44,267 nt of DNA from Bryobacterales bacterium (GTDB taxonomy: Bacteria; Acidobacteriota; Terriglobia; Bryobacterales; Bryobacteraceae). A program made the position numbers and the translations under genes. Under the pieces are notes generated by a model, which did no database searches, was not told the DNA's origin, and was given only the letters and a program-made list of their open reading frames with translations. The stretch spans positions 1 through 44,267 of the forward strand of contig JADZAF010000176.1 of the NCBI GenBank assembly GCA_020852755.1, written 5' to 3'. This document shows, one piece after another, positions 25,495-34,391 of this stretch. Numbering within the stretch: position 1 is the stretch's first letter; each line of letters starts with the position of its first letter.

Positions 25495-28400
25495 GCTCAA
25501 GCTGACCCCGCTGCAGTGGCAGGCCGTGGGCCTGGAGACGCTGGACCGCGACATGTGCATCGTGGCGGGGCCGGGAGCGGGCAAGACCACGGTGCTGGTC
25601 GAGCGCTTCATTCACCTGGTGTATGGCGGCGGCTCGTGCCTGGACATCCTGGCCTTCACCTTCACCGAGAAAGCGGCCGCGCAGTTGAAGGACCGGCTGA
25701 TCGGGGCCTTCGCGGACCGTCCGGAAATGCGGCCGCAGGTGGAGCGGGCCTACGTCTCGACCGTGCACGGCTTCTGCGCGCGCCTGCTCCGGGAGAACGC
25801 CCTGGCGGCGGGAGTCGATCCGCGGTTCCGGGTGCTGGACGAGCGCGAGGGGCCGCTGCTGGCGCGGCAGGCCGCCGGCGAAACACTGGACGCGTTGTAC
25901 GAAGAGAGGCCGGAGGAGGTGAGCCGGCTCCTTTCCGGGCTGGCCGCTCCGGACCTGGCGCAAACGCTGCTCGATCTGCACGAGGCCGTGCTGGCGGCCG
26001 GGACCACGCCGCAGAAACTGGTGGGAGGGCCCGCCCCCCCGGCGGCGCTGGAGGAGCTGATGGACGCCGCCGCCGGCCTGCTGCGGAAACCTCCCGCCTG
26101 CAAAACGGCGAAGCAGCGCGAGAAGGCGAGCGAGATCCTGGAGTGGGCCCGGCGGCTGGCAGCCCTGCGCGGGGCCCCGCTGTCCCTGGCGCACTTCGAG
26201 CTGCTGGACGGATTCCGGCCCGGACACGTGCGGGACCCGCGCCTGCACGAGATCCGCGAGGAACTGCTGCCGGCCGCACTGGGAGACCTGATCGGGCGCT
26301 GGTATCAGCCTCAGAGGGACCTGCTCATCGAGGCGCTGGTGCGGTTCGACTGCCTCTACCGCAGGATGAAGGCGGCGGCCGGGGCGCTGGACTTCTCGGA
26401 CCTGGAGCGGGCCGCGGTGGCGCTGCTGGAGAGCCGGCCGGAGATCCGGCGGACGGTGCGGTCGCGGTTCCGGCAGATCCTGATGGACGAATTCCAGGAC
26501 ACGAACCGCCAGCAGGCCCGGCTCGTGGAACTGCTGCGGTCGCCCGGCTGCTTCTATGCGGTAGGGGACATCAACCAGTCGATCTATGGCTTCCGGCACG
26601 CGGATCCGGAGGTCTTCCGCGTCTACCGGGAGGCGACCGCGGCGGCCGGGGGGCAGGTGGTGGAATTGCGGGAGAACTTCCGCAGCCGGCCGGAGATCCT
26701 CCACGCCGCGGCAGCCATATTGAACGACGCGCCGGGAATCGAGCCGCACCGGCTGGTGCCGGGCAAGGTGTTTCCGGAAAAGCGCGAGCCTTCCGTGGAG
26801 GTGATGGTCGCCCTGGGAGAGGACGCCGGGAGCGCGCTGGAGTGGGAAGCGGGCTGGGTGGCGCGGCGGATCCGGGAGCTGCTCGGCACACCCATGATCA
26901 CCGAATGGGAGGACGGCCGGCCGGCGGGGCGGCGGGCGGCGCGTGTCGAGGACTTCGCCGTGCTGGTGCGGAACTCGAAGGTGATTCCGGCCTTCACGGC
27001 AGCCTTCGAGGAGCAGGGCATTCCCTATATGGTGAGCCGGGGCCAGGGCTTCTACAGCGCGCGGGAGGTGGCCGACCTGTGCCGCCTGCTGCGGGTGATC
27101 GCGAATCCGCGGGACGAGATCAGCCTGGCGGCGGTGCTGCGCTCTCCATTGGCGGGCGGGGTTTCGGACGAGACGCTGCTGCGGCTGAAGCAGCAGGGCA
27201 ACCTGGGAACGGCGCTGAAGAAGGCGGCCGAGAACGGGACCGACGAGCGGGTGCGGCAGTTCGCCCGGAAGCTGGAAGTGTGGCGGGAACTGAGGCGCCT
27301 GGTGTCCCCGGACCGGCTGCTGGCGCGGGCCCTGGATGAATCCGGCTACGAAGCCGCGCTGGGGCCGCGGGCGCGGGCCAATGTCGAGAAATTTCTGGGC
27401 ATGCTGCGGGCTGCGGCGGAGCGGCGGTCGCTGGACGAGATGATCGAGGACCTGGAGGCGCTGTCCGCATCCGAGGGGGAGCCGGAGGCGGCGGTGGAGG
27501 AGGCGGCCCGCTGCGTCCGGATCATGACGGTGCATTCGGCCAAGGGGCTGGAGTTTCCTGTCGTCTTCCTGGCGGCGCTCCACAAAGGGGTGGACCACGG
27601 CATGGGGGCCGCCTGCTTCTCGCCCGAACTGGGACTGGGCATGCGCTGGCACAATCCGGCCACCGGGTCGGCCTGCGACGACGCGCCCATGAGGGACATC
27701 CGCAAGGAGCGGACGCGCAAGGAAGCGCACGAGAGCGAGCGGTTGCTCTACGTGGCCATGACCCGGGCCGAGGAGCACCTGGCGCTGTCGTTCTCGAAGT
27801 CGGCCCACGCGCCGGCGGAGTGGGGCAAGTACGTGCAGGAGGCGTTGGGTCAGGACCTGGAAGAGCCCTGCGGGCCCCGCGTCGAGATGTTGCGCGCGCC
27901 CGGCGGAGAGGAGCTTGCCGTGCGGCTGCAGGTGGTGCGGGAAGGTCCGCCGGCCCCGGAGCCGCTCGCCGGCCTGGAGGCGCCCGCCCTCGCGGCGAGG
28001 GAACCGCTGCCGCGGCCCCAGGGCCAGTACGATGCCACCGCCAGCGTCACCTCGATCGTGCAGTTCCTCAACTGCCCGCGCCGGTATTACCTCGGGCGCT
28101 ACCTGGGATGGCAGGCGGGAAGGAAGGCGCGGCCGTCGGAGTTGGAGGATCTGCCCGATGCGCCCGAACCGGATGAGATGGGAGCCGCCGGGTTCGGCCG
28201 CCAGGTGCATGCGATCCTGGCCGGCACCCACGACCAGGCCGCGGATCCGGAAGCAGCGAGACTGGCGCAGGGCTTCCAGCTCAGCGCCTTGGGACGCCGG
28301 ACGGCGCGCGCGCAGCGGGTGGAGCGGGAGTTCGACTTCGTCATGGCCGTGGAGGACGTGGTGCTGCGCGGCCAGATCGACTTGTGGTTCGAAGAGAACG

Positions 28401-28723
28401 GGCGGCTGGTGCTGCTGGATTACAAGACCGATGACGTGACCGCCGGGGAGGCCGTGGAGCACGCCCGGAACTATGCGCTCCAGTTGCAGCTGTACGCCCT
28501 GGCGCTGGAGCGGCTGGCCGGCCGGCTGCCGGACGAAGCCTACGTCTACCTGCTGCGGCCCGGGGTAGCCGTTCCGATCGGTCTCCAGCCCCTGTTCCTG
28601 CACGCGGCCGAGGGGGTGGTGCGGGAGTTTCGCGAGGCCCAGGAGCGCCTGGACTTCCCCCTGCGCGAAGGCCCGGACTGTCCCCGGTGCCCCTTCTGGC
28701 GAGGGCTCTGCCCGGCCCGGTAA
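25487..28723 (+). CDS. addA: AddA-like UvrD/Rep helicase-nuclease subunit
   Basis: 1078 residues from the ATG at 25487, inside the end of addB. It is the motor of the recombination nuclease: motif I AGPGAGKTT (27-35), FTFTEKAAAQLKDR, motif II LMDEFQDTN, INQSIYGFRHADP, and C-terminal motifs V/VI VHSAKGLEFPVVF and LLYVAMTRAEEHLA. A PD-(D/E)XK nuclease follows, with D978-Y-K980 in LLDYKTDD and QLQLYALAL. Unlike typical AddA, the nuclease is bracketed by Cys863 (FLNCPRRYY) and a terminal C1065-x2-C1068-x6-C1075, very like the iron-sulfur staple of AddB. Both chains may therefore carry a cluster. No recD or chi-recognition gene is present. Confidence 0.92.
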   Translation: MSKLKLTPLQWQAVGLETLDRDMCIVAGPGAGKTTVLVERFIHLVYGGGSCLDILAFTFTEKAAAQLKDRLIGAFADRPEMRPQVERAYVSTVHGFCARLLRENALAAGVDPRFRVLDEREGPLLARQAAGETLDALYEERPEEVSRLLSGLAAPDLAQTLLDLHEAVLAAGTTPQKLVGGPAPPAALEELMDAAAGLLRKPPACKTAKQREKASEILEWARRLAALRGAPLSLAHFELLDGFRPGHVRDPRLHEIREELLPAALGDLIGRWYQPQRDLLIEALVRFDCLYRRMKAAAGALDFSDLERAAVALLESRPEIRRTVRSRFRQILMDEFQDTNRQQARLVELLRSPGCFYAVGDINQSIYGFRHADPEVFRVYREATAAAGGQVVELRENFRSRPEILHAAAAILNDAPGIEPHRLVPGKVFPEKREPSVEVMVALGEDAGSALEWEAGWVARRIRELLGTPMITEWEDGRPAGRRAARVEDFAVLVRNSKVIPAFTAAFEEQGIPYMVSRGQGFYSAREVADLCRLLRVIANPRDEISLAAVLRSPLAGGVSDETLLRLKQQGNLGTALKKAAENGTDERVRQFARKLEVWRELRRLVSPDRLLARALDESGYEAALGPRARANVEKFLGMLRAAAERRSLDEMIEDLEALSASEGEPEAAVEEAARCVRIMTVHSAKGLEFPVVFLAALHKGVDHGMGAACFSPELGLGMRWHNPATGSACDDAPMRDIRKERTRKEAHESERLLYVAMTRAEEHLALSFSKSAHAPAEWGKYVQEALGQDLEEPCGPRVEMLRAPGGEELAVRLQVVREGPPAPEPLAGLEAPALAAREPLPRPQGQYDATASVTSIVQFLNCPRRYYLGRYLGWQAGRKARPSELEDLPDAPEPDEMGAAGFGRQVHAILAGTHDQAADPEAARLAQGFQLSALGRRTARAQRVEREFDFVMAVEDVVLRGQIDLWFEENGRLVLLDYKTDDVTAGEAVEHARNYALQLQLYALALERLAGRLPDEAYVYLLRPGVAVPIGLQPLFLHAAEGVVREFREAQERLDFPLREGPDCPRCPFWRGLCPAR

Positions 28724-28794
28724 CCCCCGGGGACACACCAGCCCGCCCCGGGTCTGCACTGCAGCACGGCCTGGATTCAGCCGATAGAGCGCCT

Positions 28795-29673
28795 ATGGAG
28801 TTGGTGTCCTCGGAAGGCTACGATTTCCGCCGGCCCGACCGCATCGCCAAGGAGCAGCTGCGCGCTATCCACGTGCTGCACGACAACTTCGCCCGCAGCC
28901 TGGCCTCCAGCCTTTCGGCCTACCTGCGCGCCTACGTGATGGTGAATCTGGTGTCCGTGGAGCAGCTCTCCTACGTCGAGTTCTCCAAGTCCCTGCCCTC
29001 GCCGACCTGCGTGGTTTCCCTCGGGATGAAGCCGTTCGACGAAAGCGCCGTACTGGAGATCAACCCGTCGCTGGTCTTTCCGATTCTCGAAGTGCTGTTG
29101 GGCGGCACCGGCAAGGGGGCCGTTCCGGCGGACCGCGAGATCACCGAGATTGAGTGGGGCATCCTGGACGGCCTGTTCCGCATCGTCTTGCACGACCTCA
29201 AGGAAGCCTGGCACGCGGTCAGCAGCATCGAGTTCACTATCGAGGCCCGGGAGACCGAGCCCCAATTGCTCCAGATCCTCTCGCCCAATGAAGCCACGGT
29301 GTCGATCGGAGTCGAGATCCAGATCGGCGAGACGACCGGCAGGCTGAACCTGGGCGTGCCCTCGATCGTGATCAAGATGCTGCGGCAGAAGTTCGATCAC
29401 CAGTGGTCGGTGAGGCGCAGCCAGTCGGGCGAGCAGGAGCAGGCGCGCTTGCTGAACTTGCTGCGGCCGGTGCCCCTGCGCCTGGATGCGCGGCTGGAGG
29501 GGCCTACCATCGACGTCGAGCAGCTGCTGAAACTGGAGCGGGGCGACATCCTGACCTTCGATCACTCGGTGGACGAAAAGCTGCGGCTGCTCGCCAACGG
29601 CATGGAGAAATACCTGGGGCACGTGGTCGCCCAGGGGCGCAAGCGGGCCTTTCTGATCGAATCGCTGGTTTAG
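28795..29673 (+). CDS. fliM: Flagellar motor switch protein FliM, N-terminal CheY-binding peptide absent
   Basis: 292 residues from the ATG at 28795. FliM forms the middle of the flagellar C-ring. The body is unmistakable: YDFRRPDRIAKEQLRAIHVLH, LSAYLRAYVMVNLVSVEQLSY, SLPSPTCVVSLGMKPFD, AVLEINPSLVFPILEVLLGG, then a C-terminal SpoA/FliN-like domain (about 215-290). What is missing is the usual first 30-40 residues with the LSQ-EIDALL motif that binds phosphorylated CheY; it is not found upstream in any frame. The protein may be a non-chemotactic or divergent switch protein, or use an unseen start. No other flagellar structural gene lies nearby; a FliA-type sigma factor is 10 kb away. The sequence GCCGATAG, resembling a sigma-28 -10, lies 7 bases before the ATG but has no matching -35. 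Confidence 0.9.
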   Translation: MELVSSEGYDFRRPDRIAKEQLRAIHVLHDNFARSLASSLSAYLRAYVMVNLVSVEQLSYVEFSKSLPSPTCVVSLGMKPFDESAVLEINPSLVFPILEVLLGGTGKGAVPADREITEIEWGILDGLFRIVLHDLKEAWHAVSSIEFTIEARETEPQLLQILSPNEATVSIGVEIQIGETTGRLNLGVPSIVIKMLRQKFDHQWSVRRSQSGEQEQARLLNLLRPVPLRLDARLEGPTIDVEQLLKLERGDILTFDHSVDEKLRLLANGMEKYLGHVVAQGRKRAFLIESLV

Positions 29674-29748
29674 ATTCCAGCCCCTGCGGATCTGAGAACC
29701 TCATGGACTTCCGGATGCCTGAGCGCCTTCCGGCCTTCGAATGAACCT

Positions 29749-30042
29749 CTACGACTGATGAATCGCCTTCACTGCCAGCCTCGGTTCGCACGCAATGATC
29801 CTCAAGAGGGCCGCTGCCGGCCCCGTGGGCCGCCGCCGGTCCTGTTCCCAGTTCTGCAAGGTCTTCACGCTGACGCCGATCAACTGCGCGAACTCTGACT
29901 GCGAGAGGCTGGTTCGCTCTCGAATCGCCCGGATGCCGGAGGACCCTATTTCAATCCGCCGCGAAGCCTTCCTCCGTCCGCGGAGAATCGCTCCCCCTTC
30001 CCGCACGCTTTCCAGCAATTCCTCAAACATCTTGGGTTTCAT
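29749..30042 (-). CDS. XRE/NadS-family antitoxin
   Basis: 97 residues. A helix-turn-helix antitoxin of the NadS/HigA type. An N-terminal ELLESVREGGAILRGRRKASR segment is followed by the HTH (about 38-90): GIRAIRERTSLSQSEFAQLIGVSV, then KTLQNWEQDRRRPTGPAAALLRI, the family signature. It overlaps the end of the toxin frame by 20 bases, giving the toxin-first order usual for HigBA-like systems. It should bind the toxin and repress the promoter through the palindrome upstream of the toxin. It is intact although the toxin frame is broken. Confidence 0.88.
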   Translation of the reverse strand: MKPKMFEELLESVREGGAILRGRRKASRRIEIGSSGIRAIRERTSLSQSEFAQLIGVSVKTLQNWEQDRRRPTGPAAALLRIIACEPRLAVKAIHQS

Positions 30043-30359
30043 CCCTGAGCTCCTGTTTGACTACCTTGGCGAGCTGCGCCACCTGCTTCGGCGTCAGATC
30101 GGCCGACACGCTCTTCGGATAGGCATAGAGCAGCAGAATCAGGTCCTTCCGGACCGCCCAGTAGTAGATAATACGCGCTCCTCCCGCGCCTGCCGCGCGA
30201 ACCAAGCCCTACCCGAATCTTGCGAATGCCGCCGCCACCCTGGATGAGAACGCCGAGACCGGGGCTCGCTGCCAGCCGAGACTGAAAGGCCCCGTATTCT
30301 TCATCGCTGAGCAGAGCCGTGATCTGCCTCGTGAAGATGGAAGTCTCGATCAGCTCCAC
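30023..30359 (-). pseudogene. RelE/HigB-type toxin gene with a frameshift
   Basis: Two overlapping minus-strand frames join to a complete RelE-like toxin. The first part starts at a GTG at 30359 (VELIETSIFTRQITALLSDE, then LIQGGGGIRKIRVGLGSRGRR); the second (GARIIYYWAVRKDLILLLYA, then LTPKQVAQLAKVVKQELRD) is shifted by one base and stops at 30023. The break is in the run CGCGGGAGGAG at about 30180-30185, where one extra base explains everything. Relatives read RGGARVIYYW without interruption here. It may be a real inactivation, a sequencing error in a purine run, or a slippery site. The N-terminal and C-terminal halves are both well preserved, so the change is recent if real. Confidence 0.8.
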
Positions 30360-30370
30360 TGTTTTTAGTG

Positions 30371-30385
30371 TCCGCCATTGGCGGA
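30371..30385. promoter_or_regulatory. Palindromic operator upstream of the toxin-antitoxin genes
   Basis: TCCGCCATTGGCGGA has two perfect 6-base arms around ATT and ends 11 bases before the toxin start. Position and symmetry fit an autoregulatory operator for the HTH antitoxin. Confidence 0.5.
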
Positions 30386-30459
30386 TAGGCGTCAAGTGCC
30401 CGCCGGGCGGCAACGTTCGCGACAGGCTGGCCGGCCCGGCGCCTGCATCGGCTGCGCTG

Positions 30460-31194
30460 TCACCGGTTCGTTGAGGCAGCCGTCCGCGACCGTGCAGGCT
30501 TCACTTCGCCCGAGGTGATGCGGCTCGCGGCCGCTGCCGCGCAGTACAGGGCCACAGCCAGAACGCCTCCCGCAAATCCTGTATTGGTAGCTGCATGTAG
30601 CCACGCGGGCAGCAGCACCGACCGGGTCTTGTAGTAGACATAGCTCAATATCAGGGAGCTGATGAAGATGCCTTGAAGCTGCAAGGGAGATTTCGAGGGT
30701 ATGTGATAGGCCGAAAACAGCGCGGAACCCGCCAGTATCGCCCAGAACGCCTTCCCCTTGACCCGGTCCAGCAGGAGGATGAACGCGACAATCGCAATCA
30801 CCCGGAACACGACCTCCTCCGCGAAGGCGGCCAAGGCCAGGATAGCCCACAGAAAACCCTCCGGCGCCTGCAGAACCAGTTTTCCCGTCATCGCCAGGTA
30901 GACGTGAAGGACCGACAGTGCGGCCAGCGATCCCAGGCCTCCACGTCCGAATGTAAAGCCGTAATCGGCAAGCCTGCGCTGCCCCCGGAAAACCGACCAG
31001 GCAAGGAAGCCGGCCACGCTCGAACACAGGACGATCACGAGCAGCAACTGGATTCCGGACGCTCGATAGGCAGCGCTGCGCAGACGAAAATAGTTGTCCA
31101 CGAAGGCGATGGCGCTCCAGGCCGCCGGCAGCAGGAGCAGCAGCCTGTCGTGATGCGAAAGGCTCCGGAGGCGCCTGCCAACCTCTCGAATCAT
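30460..31194 (-). CDS. CPBP-family intramembrane metalloprotease (Rce1/Abi-like)
   Basis: 244 residues, about seven membrane helices. The three CPBP motifs are present: EEVVFR (AAFAEEVVFRVIAIV), FxxxH in LFSAYHIPS, and HxxxN in LLPAWLHAATNTG. These coordinate metal for intramembrane cleavage; in bacteria such proteins serve in bacteriocin immunity, maturation or phage defence, and the role here is unknown. The C-terminal tail is basic. The ATG at 31194 is 7 bases after an extended -10 (TGATAGCGT), so the mRNA may be leaderless. Neighbours are a toxin-antitoxin remnant downstream and a PerM-like permease upstream on the same strand. The surroundings appear somewhat less GC-rich than the window as a whole, which hints at acquired DNA. 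Confidence 0.88.
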   Translation of the reverse strand: MIREVGRRLRSLSHHDRLLLLLPAAWSAIAFVDNYFRLRSAAYRASGIQLLLVIVLCSSVAGFLAWSVFRGQRRLADYGFTFGRGGLGSLAALSVLHVYLAMTGKLVLQAPEGFLWAILALAAFAEEVVFRVIAIVAFILLLDRVKGKAFWAILAGSALFSAYHIPSKSPLQLQGIFISSLILSYVYYKTRSVLLPAWLHAATNTGFAGGVLAVALYCAAAAASRITSGEVKPARSRTAASTNR

Positions 31195-31201
31195 ACCGGC
31201 A

Positions 31202-31210
31202 ACGCTATCA
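31202..31210 (-). promoter_or_regulatory. Extended -10 for leaderless CPBP protease mRNA
   Basis: On the minus strand TGATAGCGT gives a TGn extension plus hexamer TAGCGT, 7 bases before the ATG at 31194. The hexamer itself is only a moderate match. Confidence 0.3.
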
Positions 31211-31238
31211 GAATCGCGGCCGGTTTGCTGGTGTAGGG

Positions 31239-32396
31239 TCAGTCTCCGAGGAATTTGCCGTAGGGACGCAGTTGCTTGACGTTGTCGCAGACCGCCTTGA
31301 TGCCGGCGGTCAGCGGGATGGCCAGAACCAGCCCGGCCGCATCCCACAGGAAGCCCCAGCCCATCAACGCCACTGTCACCACCAGCGGGTTCAGGTGCAC
31401 GCGGGAACCGACCAGTTTCGGATACAGCAGGTTCAGGGTCAGGGTGTGCAGCAGGGCCACCACGCCGGCCACGATGAGGTAGCTGGAAACGGTATCGAAA
31501 ACGGTGAGGGCGAAGAACATCGGGGGCACCAGGGCAAGCGGGAAGCCGATGTAGGGGATCAGGCTGAGGAAGCCGCTCAGGGGGCCGATCAGGATGTAAT
31601 AGGGCAGGCCCATCTTCCAGAACACCAGGGCGCTGGCCACGGCCAGCAGCAGCCCCAGCACGAAATTGCCGACCACGAATCCGCGCACCATGTCGGCCAC
31701 CCCCTGCAGGCTCTTGGCGGCCACCACCCGGTCCTCGCCGCTGAAGAACTGGAGAAAGCTGCGGTAGATGTGGTCGCGCCAGCTCAGCATGAAATAGACC
31801 AGGAAGGGAACGAACGAGATCATGAGCAGGATCTGGTAGAAGGAGCCCAGGCGCGAGTAGAGGTAGTCCACCAGGGGCGTCCGCTCGGGCAGGACCCGGA
31901 CCTCCTGCACCGCCGCGGGCTGGGGCTCGGCCGGGGGAGGCGGCGTCTGCTGGCGGCGTTTGCGGGCCTTGGGCGGGGGCGTTTCCGGAGGCGGCTCGGG
32001 CTGGCGGCGGCGCGGCAGGATCAGTTCGTAAGTGCGCTTCTCCAGTTCCTCGATGCGCGCGCGGCTCTCGTCCACCAGAGTGGAGATGCGCTGGCTGTAC
32101 TTCGGCAGATCGGTGAGCAGATCGGAGATCTGGGCGTAGGCGCCGGCGGCGAGCAGGTAAACCACCAGCAGGCCCAGGCTGCACACCAGGAAACTGGCCA
32201 GGTTGCGGGGAAAGCGCAGCCGCATCAACAGCCCCACCAGCGGTTCCAGGATGAAGGCGATGGTGACCGCGGAAAAGAATGTGATGAAAAAGACCCGGCC
32301 GAAATAGAGCAGACCGATGACCACGCCCAGCGCGATGATCGCGCCGGACCGGTTCGTGAGTCTATCCGCTTCCGGAAAACGCGCGAGCAGGGCCAC
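31239..32396 (-). CDS. AI-2E/PerM family permease
   Basis: 385 residues with about eight membrane helices; family members export autoinducer-2 or act as ion antiporters, and many are unassigned. Recognised from the N-terminal FFITFFSAVTIAFILEPLVGLL, FVPFLVYFMLSW, VADMVRGFVVGNFVLGLLLA, GPLSGFLSLIPYIGFPLALVP and the end LMGWGFLWDAAGLVLAIPLTAGIK (region about 345-370). Unusual: a Pro/Arg/Lys-rich insertion at about 129-161 between the second and third helix groups, likely a disordered loop. The start is a GTG at 32396, with TATAAT 7 bases before it and no ribosome site, so the mRNA is probably leaderless. The -10 site is shared with divergent ruvX. Confidence 0.88.
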   Translation of the reverse strand: MALLARFPEADRLTNRSGAIIALGVVIGLLYFGRVFFITFFSAVTIAFILEPLVGLLMRLRFPRNLASFLVCSLGLLVVYLLAAGAYAQISDLLTDLPKYSQRISTLVDESRARIEELEKRTYELILPRRRQPEPPPETPPPKARKRRQQTPPPPAEPQPAAVQEVRVLPERTPLVDYLYSRLGSFYQILLMISFVPFLVYFMLSWRDHIYRSFLQFFSGEDRVVAAKSLQGVADMVRGFVVGNFVLGLLLAVASALVFWKMGLPYYILIGPLSGFLSLIPYIGFPLALVPPMFFALTVFDTVSSYLIVAGVVALLHTLTLNLLYPKLVGSRVHLNPLVVTVALMGWGFLWDAAGLVLAIPLTAGIKAVCDNVKQLRPYGKFLGD

Positions 32397-32402
32397 TATG
32401 CG

Positions 32403-32409
32403 TATTATA
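32403..32409. promoter_or_regulatory. Symmetrical -10 serving two divergent leaderless genes
   Basis: The 20-base gap between the PerM-like GTG (32396, minus) and the ruvX ATG (32417, plus) contains TATTATA. Read on the plus strand, TATTAT (32403-32408) is 8 bases before the ruvX ATG. Read on the minus strand, TATAAT (32409-32404) is 7 bases before the permease GTG. No -35 is visible on either side. Confidence 0.55.
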
Positions 32410-32416
32410 GGATTGG

Positions 32417-32830
32417 ATGGCCCGAATCCTCGCGTTAGATCTTGGCAAAAGACGCATCGGGCTGGCAGTCAGCGACGAACTGGGCATCACCGCCCAGGGG
32501 CTCGAGACCCTGGAACGCACCAACAAGCGCGCCGACCTGGAGGCGCTGGCGCGCCATATCCGCGAGAAGGATGTGGGCCTGGTCATCGTCGGAAATCCCA
32601 AGAACATGAGCGGGGAGGAGGGCACGCAAAGCGCCTGGGCCCGGGAATTCGCGGGGGCTTTGGCGCGCTACGCCGGGGTGGAAGTGAAGCTTTGGGATGA
32701 GCGCCTCACCTCGGTGGAAGCCGGCCGCGTGCTGCGCGAAAGCGGCATCAGCATCGCCAGGCGCGCCCGGGCGGTGGACCGCATGGCGGCGGTGATTCTG
32801 CTGCGCAGCTACCTGGACTCGCTCCCTTGA
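32417..32830 (+). CDS. ruvX: Putative pre-16S rRNA nuclease / Holliday junction resolvase RuvX (YqgF)
   Basis: 137 residues, standard for YqgF/RuvX. RNase H-like fold: LALDLGKRRIGLAVSD with the first catalytic Asp (8), LVIVGNPKNMSGEEG (the usual GxPxxxxG loop), LWDERLTSVEA with the conserved acidic DE, and the final Asp in ARAVDRMAAVILL. It is an essential nuclease of rRNA 5'-end maturation in several bacteria. It is followed after about 100 bases by mltG, a common ruvX-mltG pairing in bacterial genomes. AGGA lies only 4 bases from the ATG, so initiation could be by that weak site or leaderless. Confidence 0.95.
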   Translation: MARILALDLGKRRIGLAVSDELGITAQGLETLERTNKRADLEALARHIREKDVGLVIVGNPKNMSGEEGTQSAWAREFAGALARYAGVEVKLWDERLTSVEAGRVLRESGISIARRARAVDRMAAVILLRSYLDSLP

Positions 32831-32927
32831 ACATTACCTTGGCCAAGCCTTCCTCCCCGCTTACCGCGCCGCGGCCGGAGCCAGCGGTTTTAAAAACGGC
32901 TGGGCTGCCGGCCCATGAGGATTCCGC

Positions 32928-33983
<1,056 letters not shown>

Positions 33984-34391
33984 AGCGGAATGGGCCGAGA
34001 TTGCGGCCCTTCTGGCGCCGGTCGGGGAGCAATCGCTGCGCCGCCTGTTGTGGGAAAGCGGAGTGCGGGTGGCCCAGCCGCTGGCCGGGGTGCGCCAGGG
34101 GTCTTTCCCGCAACTGGAGGAGTCGCTGCTCGAGATGGGTGCCGCGTACCGGGAAGCGCTCGAGAGCGGCGACCGGGAGCGGGCGCGGCGCTGCCGGCGG
34201 GTGGTGATCCAGGCCAAGGACCATGCCCGGCTGGCGGCCCTGAACCGCCGCACGGCTCCCCGGAAAAGAACCGAAAAAGAAGAGATGGTGCGCTGGATGC
34301 TTGTGTGGCTGGAGAATCCGCCCGTCTTTCCGGGCTGGGTGAAGCTGAGAAAGAGGGCCATGGGCTTGGAGCCCCAGGACCCTCCCGAAGA

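Noticed and set aside
20706..25611. Long minus-strand open frames across the receptor start and addB
   Set aside because: Antisense to, or out of frame with, well supported genes; composition is Arg/Pro/Ala-rich without motifs.
25199..28759. An 1186-codon minus-strand open frame opposite addA
   Set aside because: Antisense to a helicase gene with all motifs; composition is that of a shadow frame.
28780..28787. Sigma-28 promoter before fliM
   Set aside because: GCCGATAG resembles the -10, but nothing like TAAA lies at the expected -35 distance.
30039..30413. An intact 124-residue protein at the toxin position
   Set aside because: After residue about 75 it loses all resemblance to the toxin family, which continues in the neighbouring frame; a frameshift explains it better.
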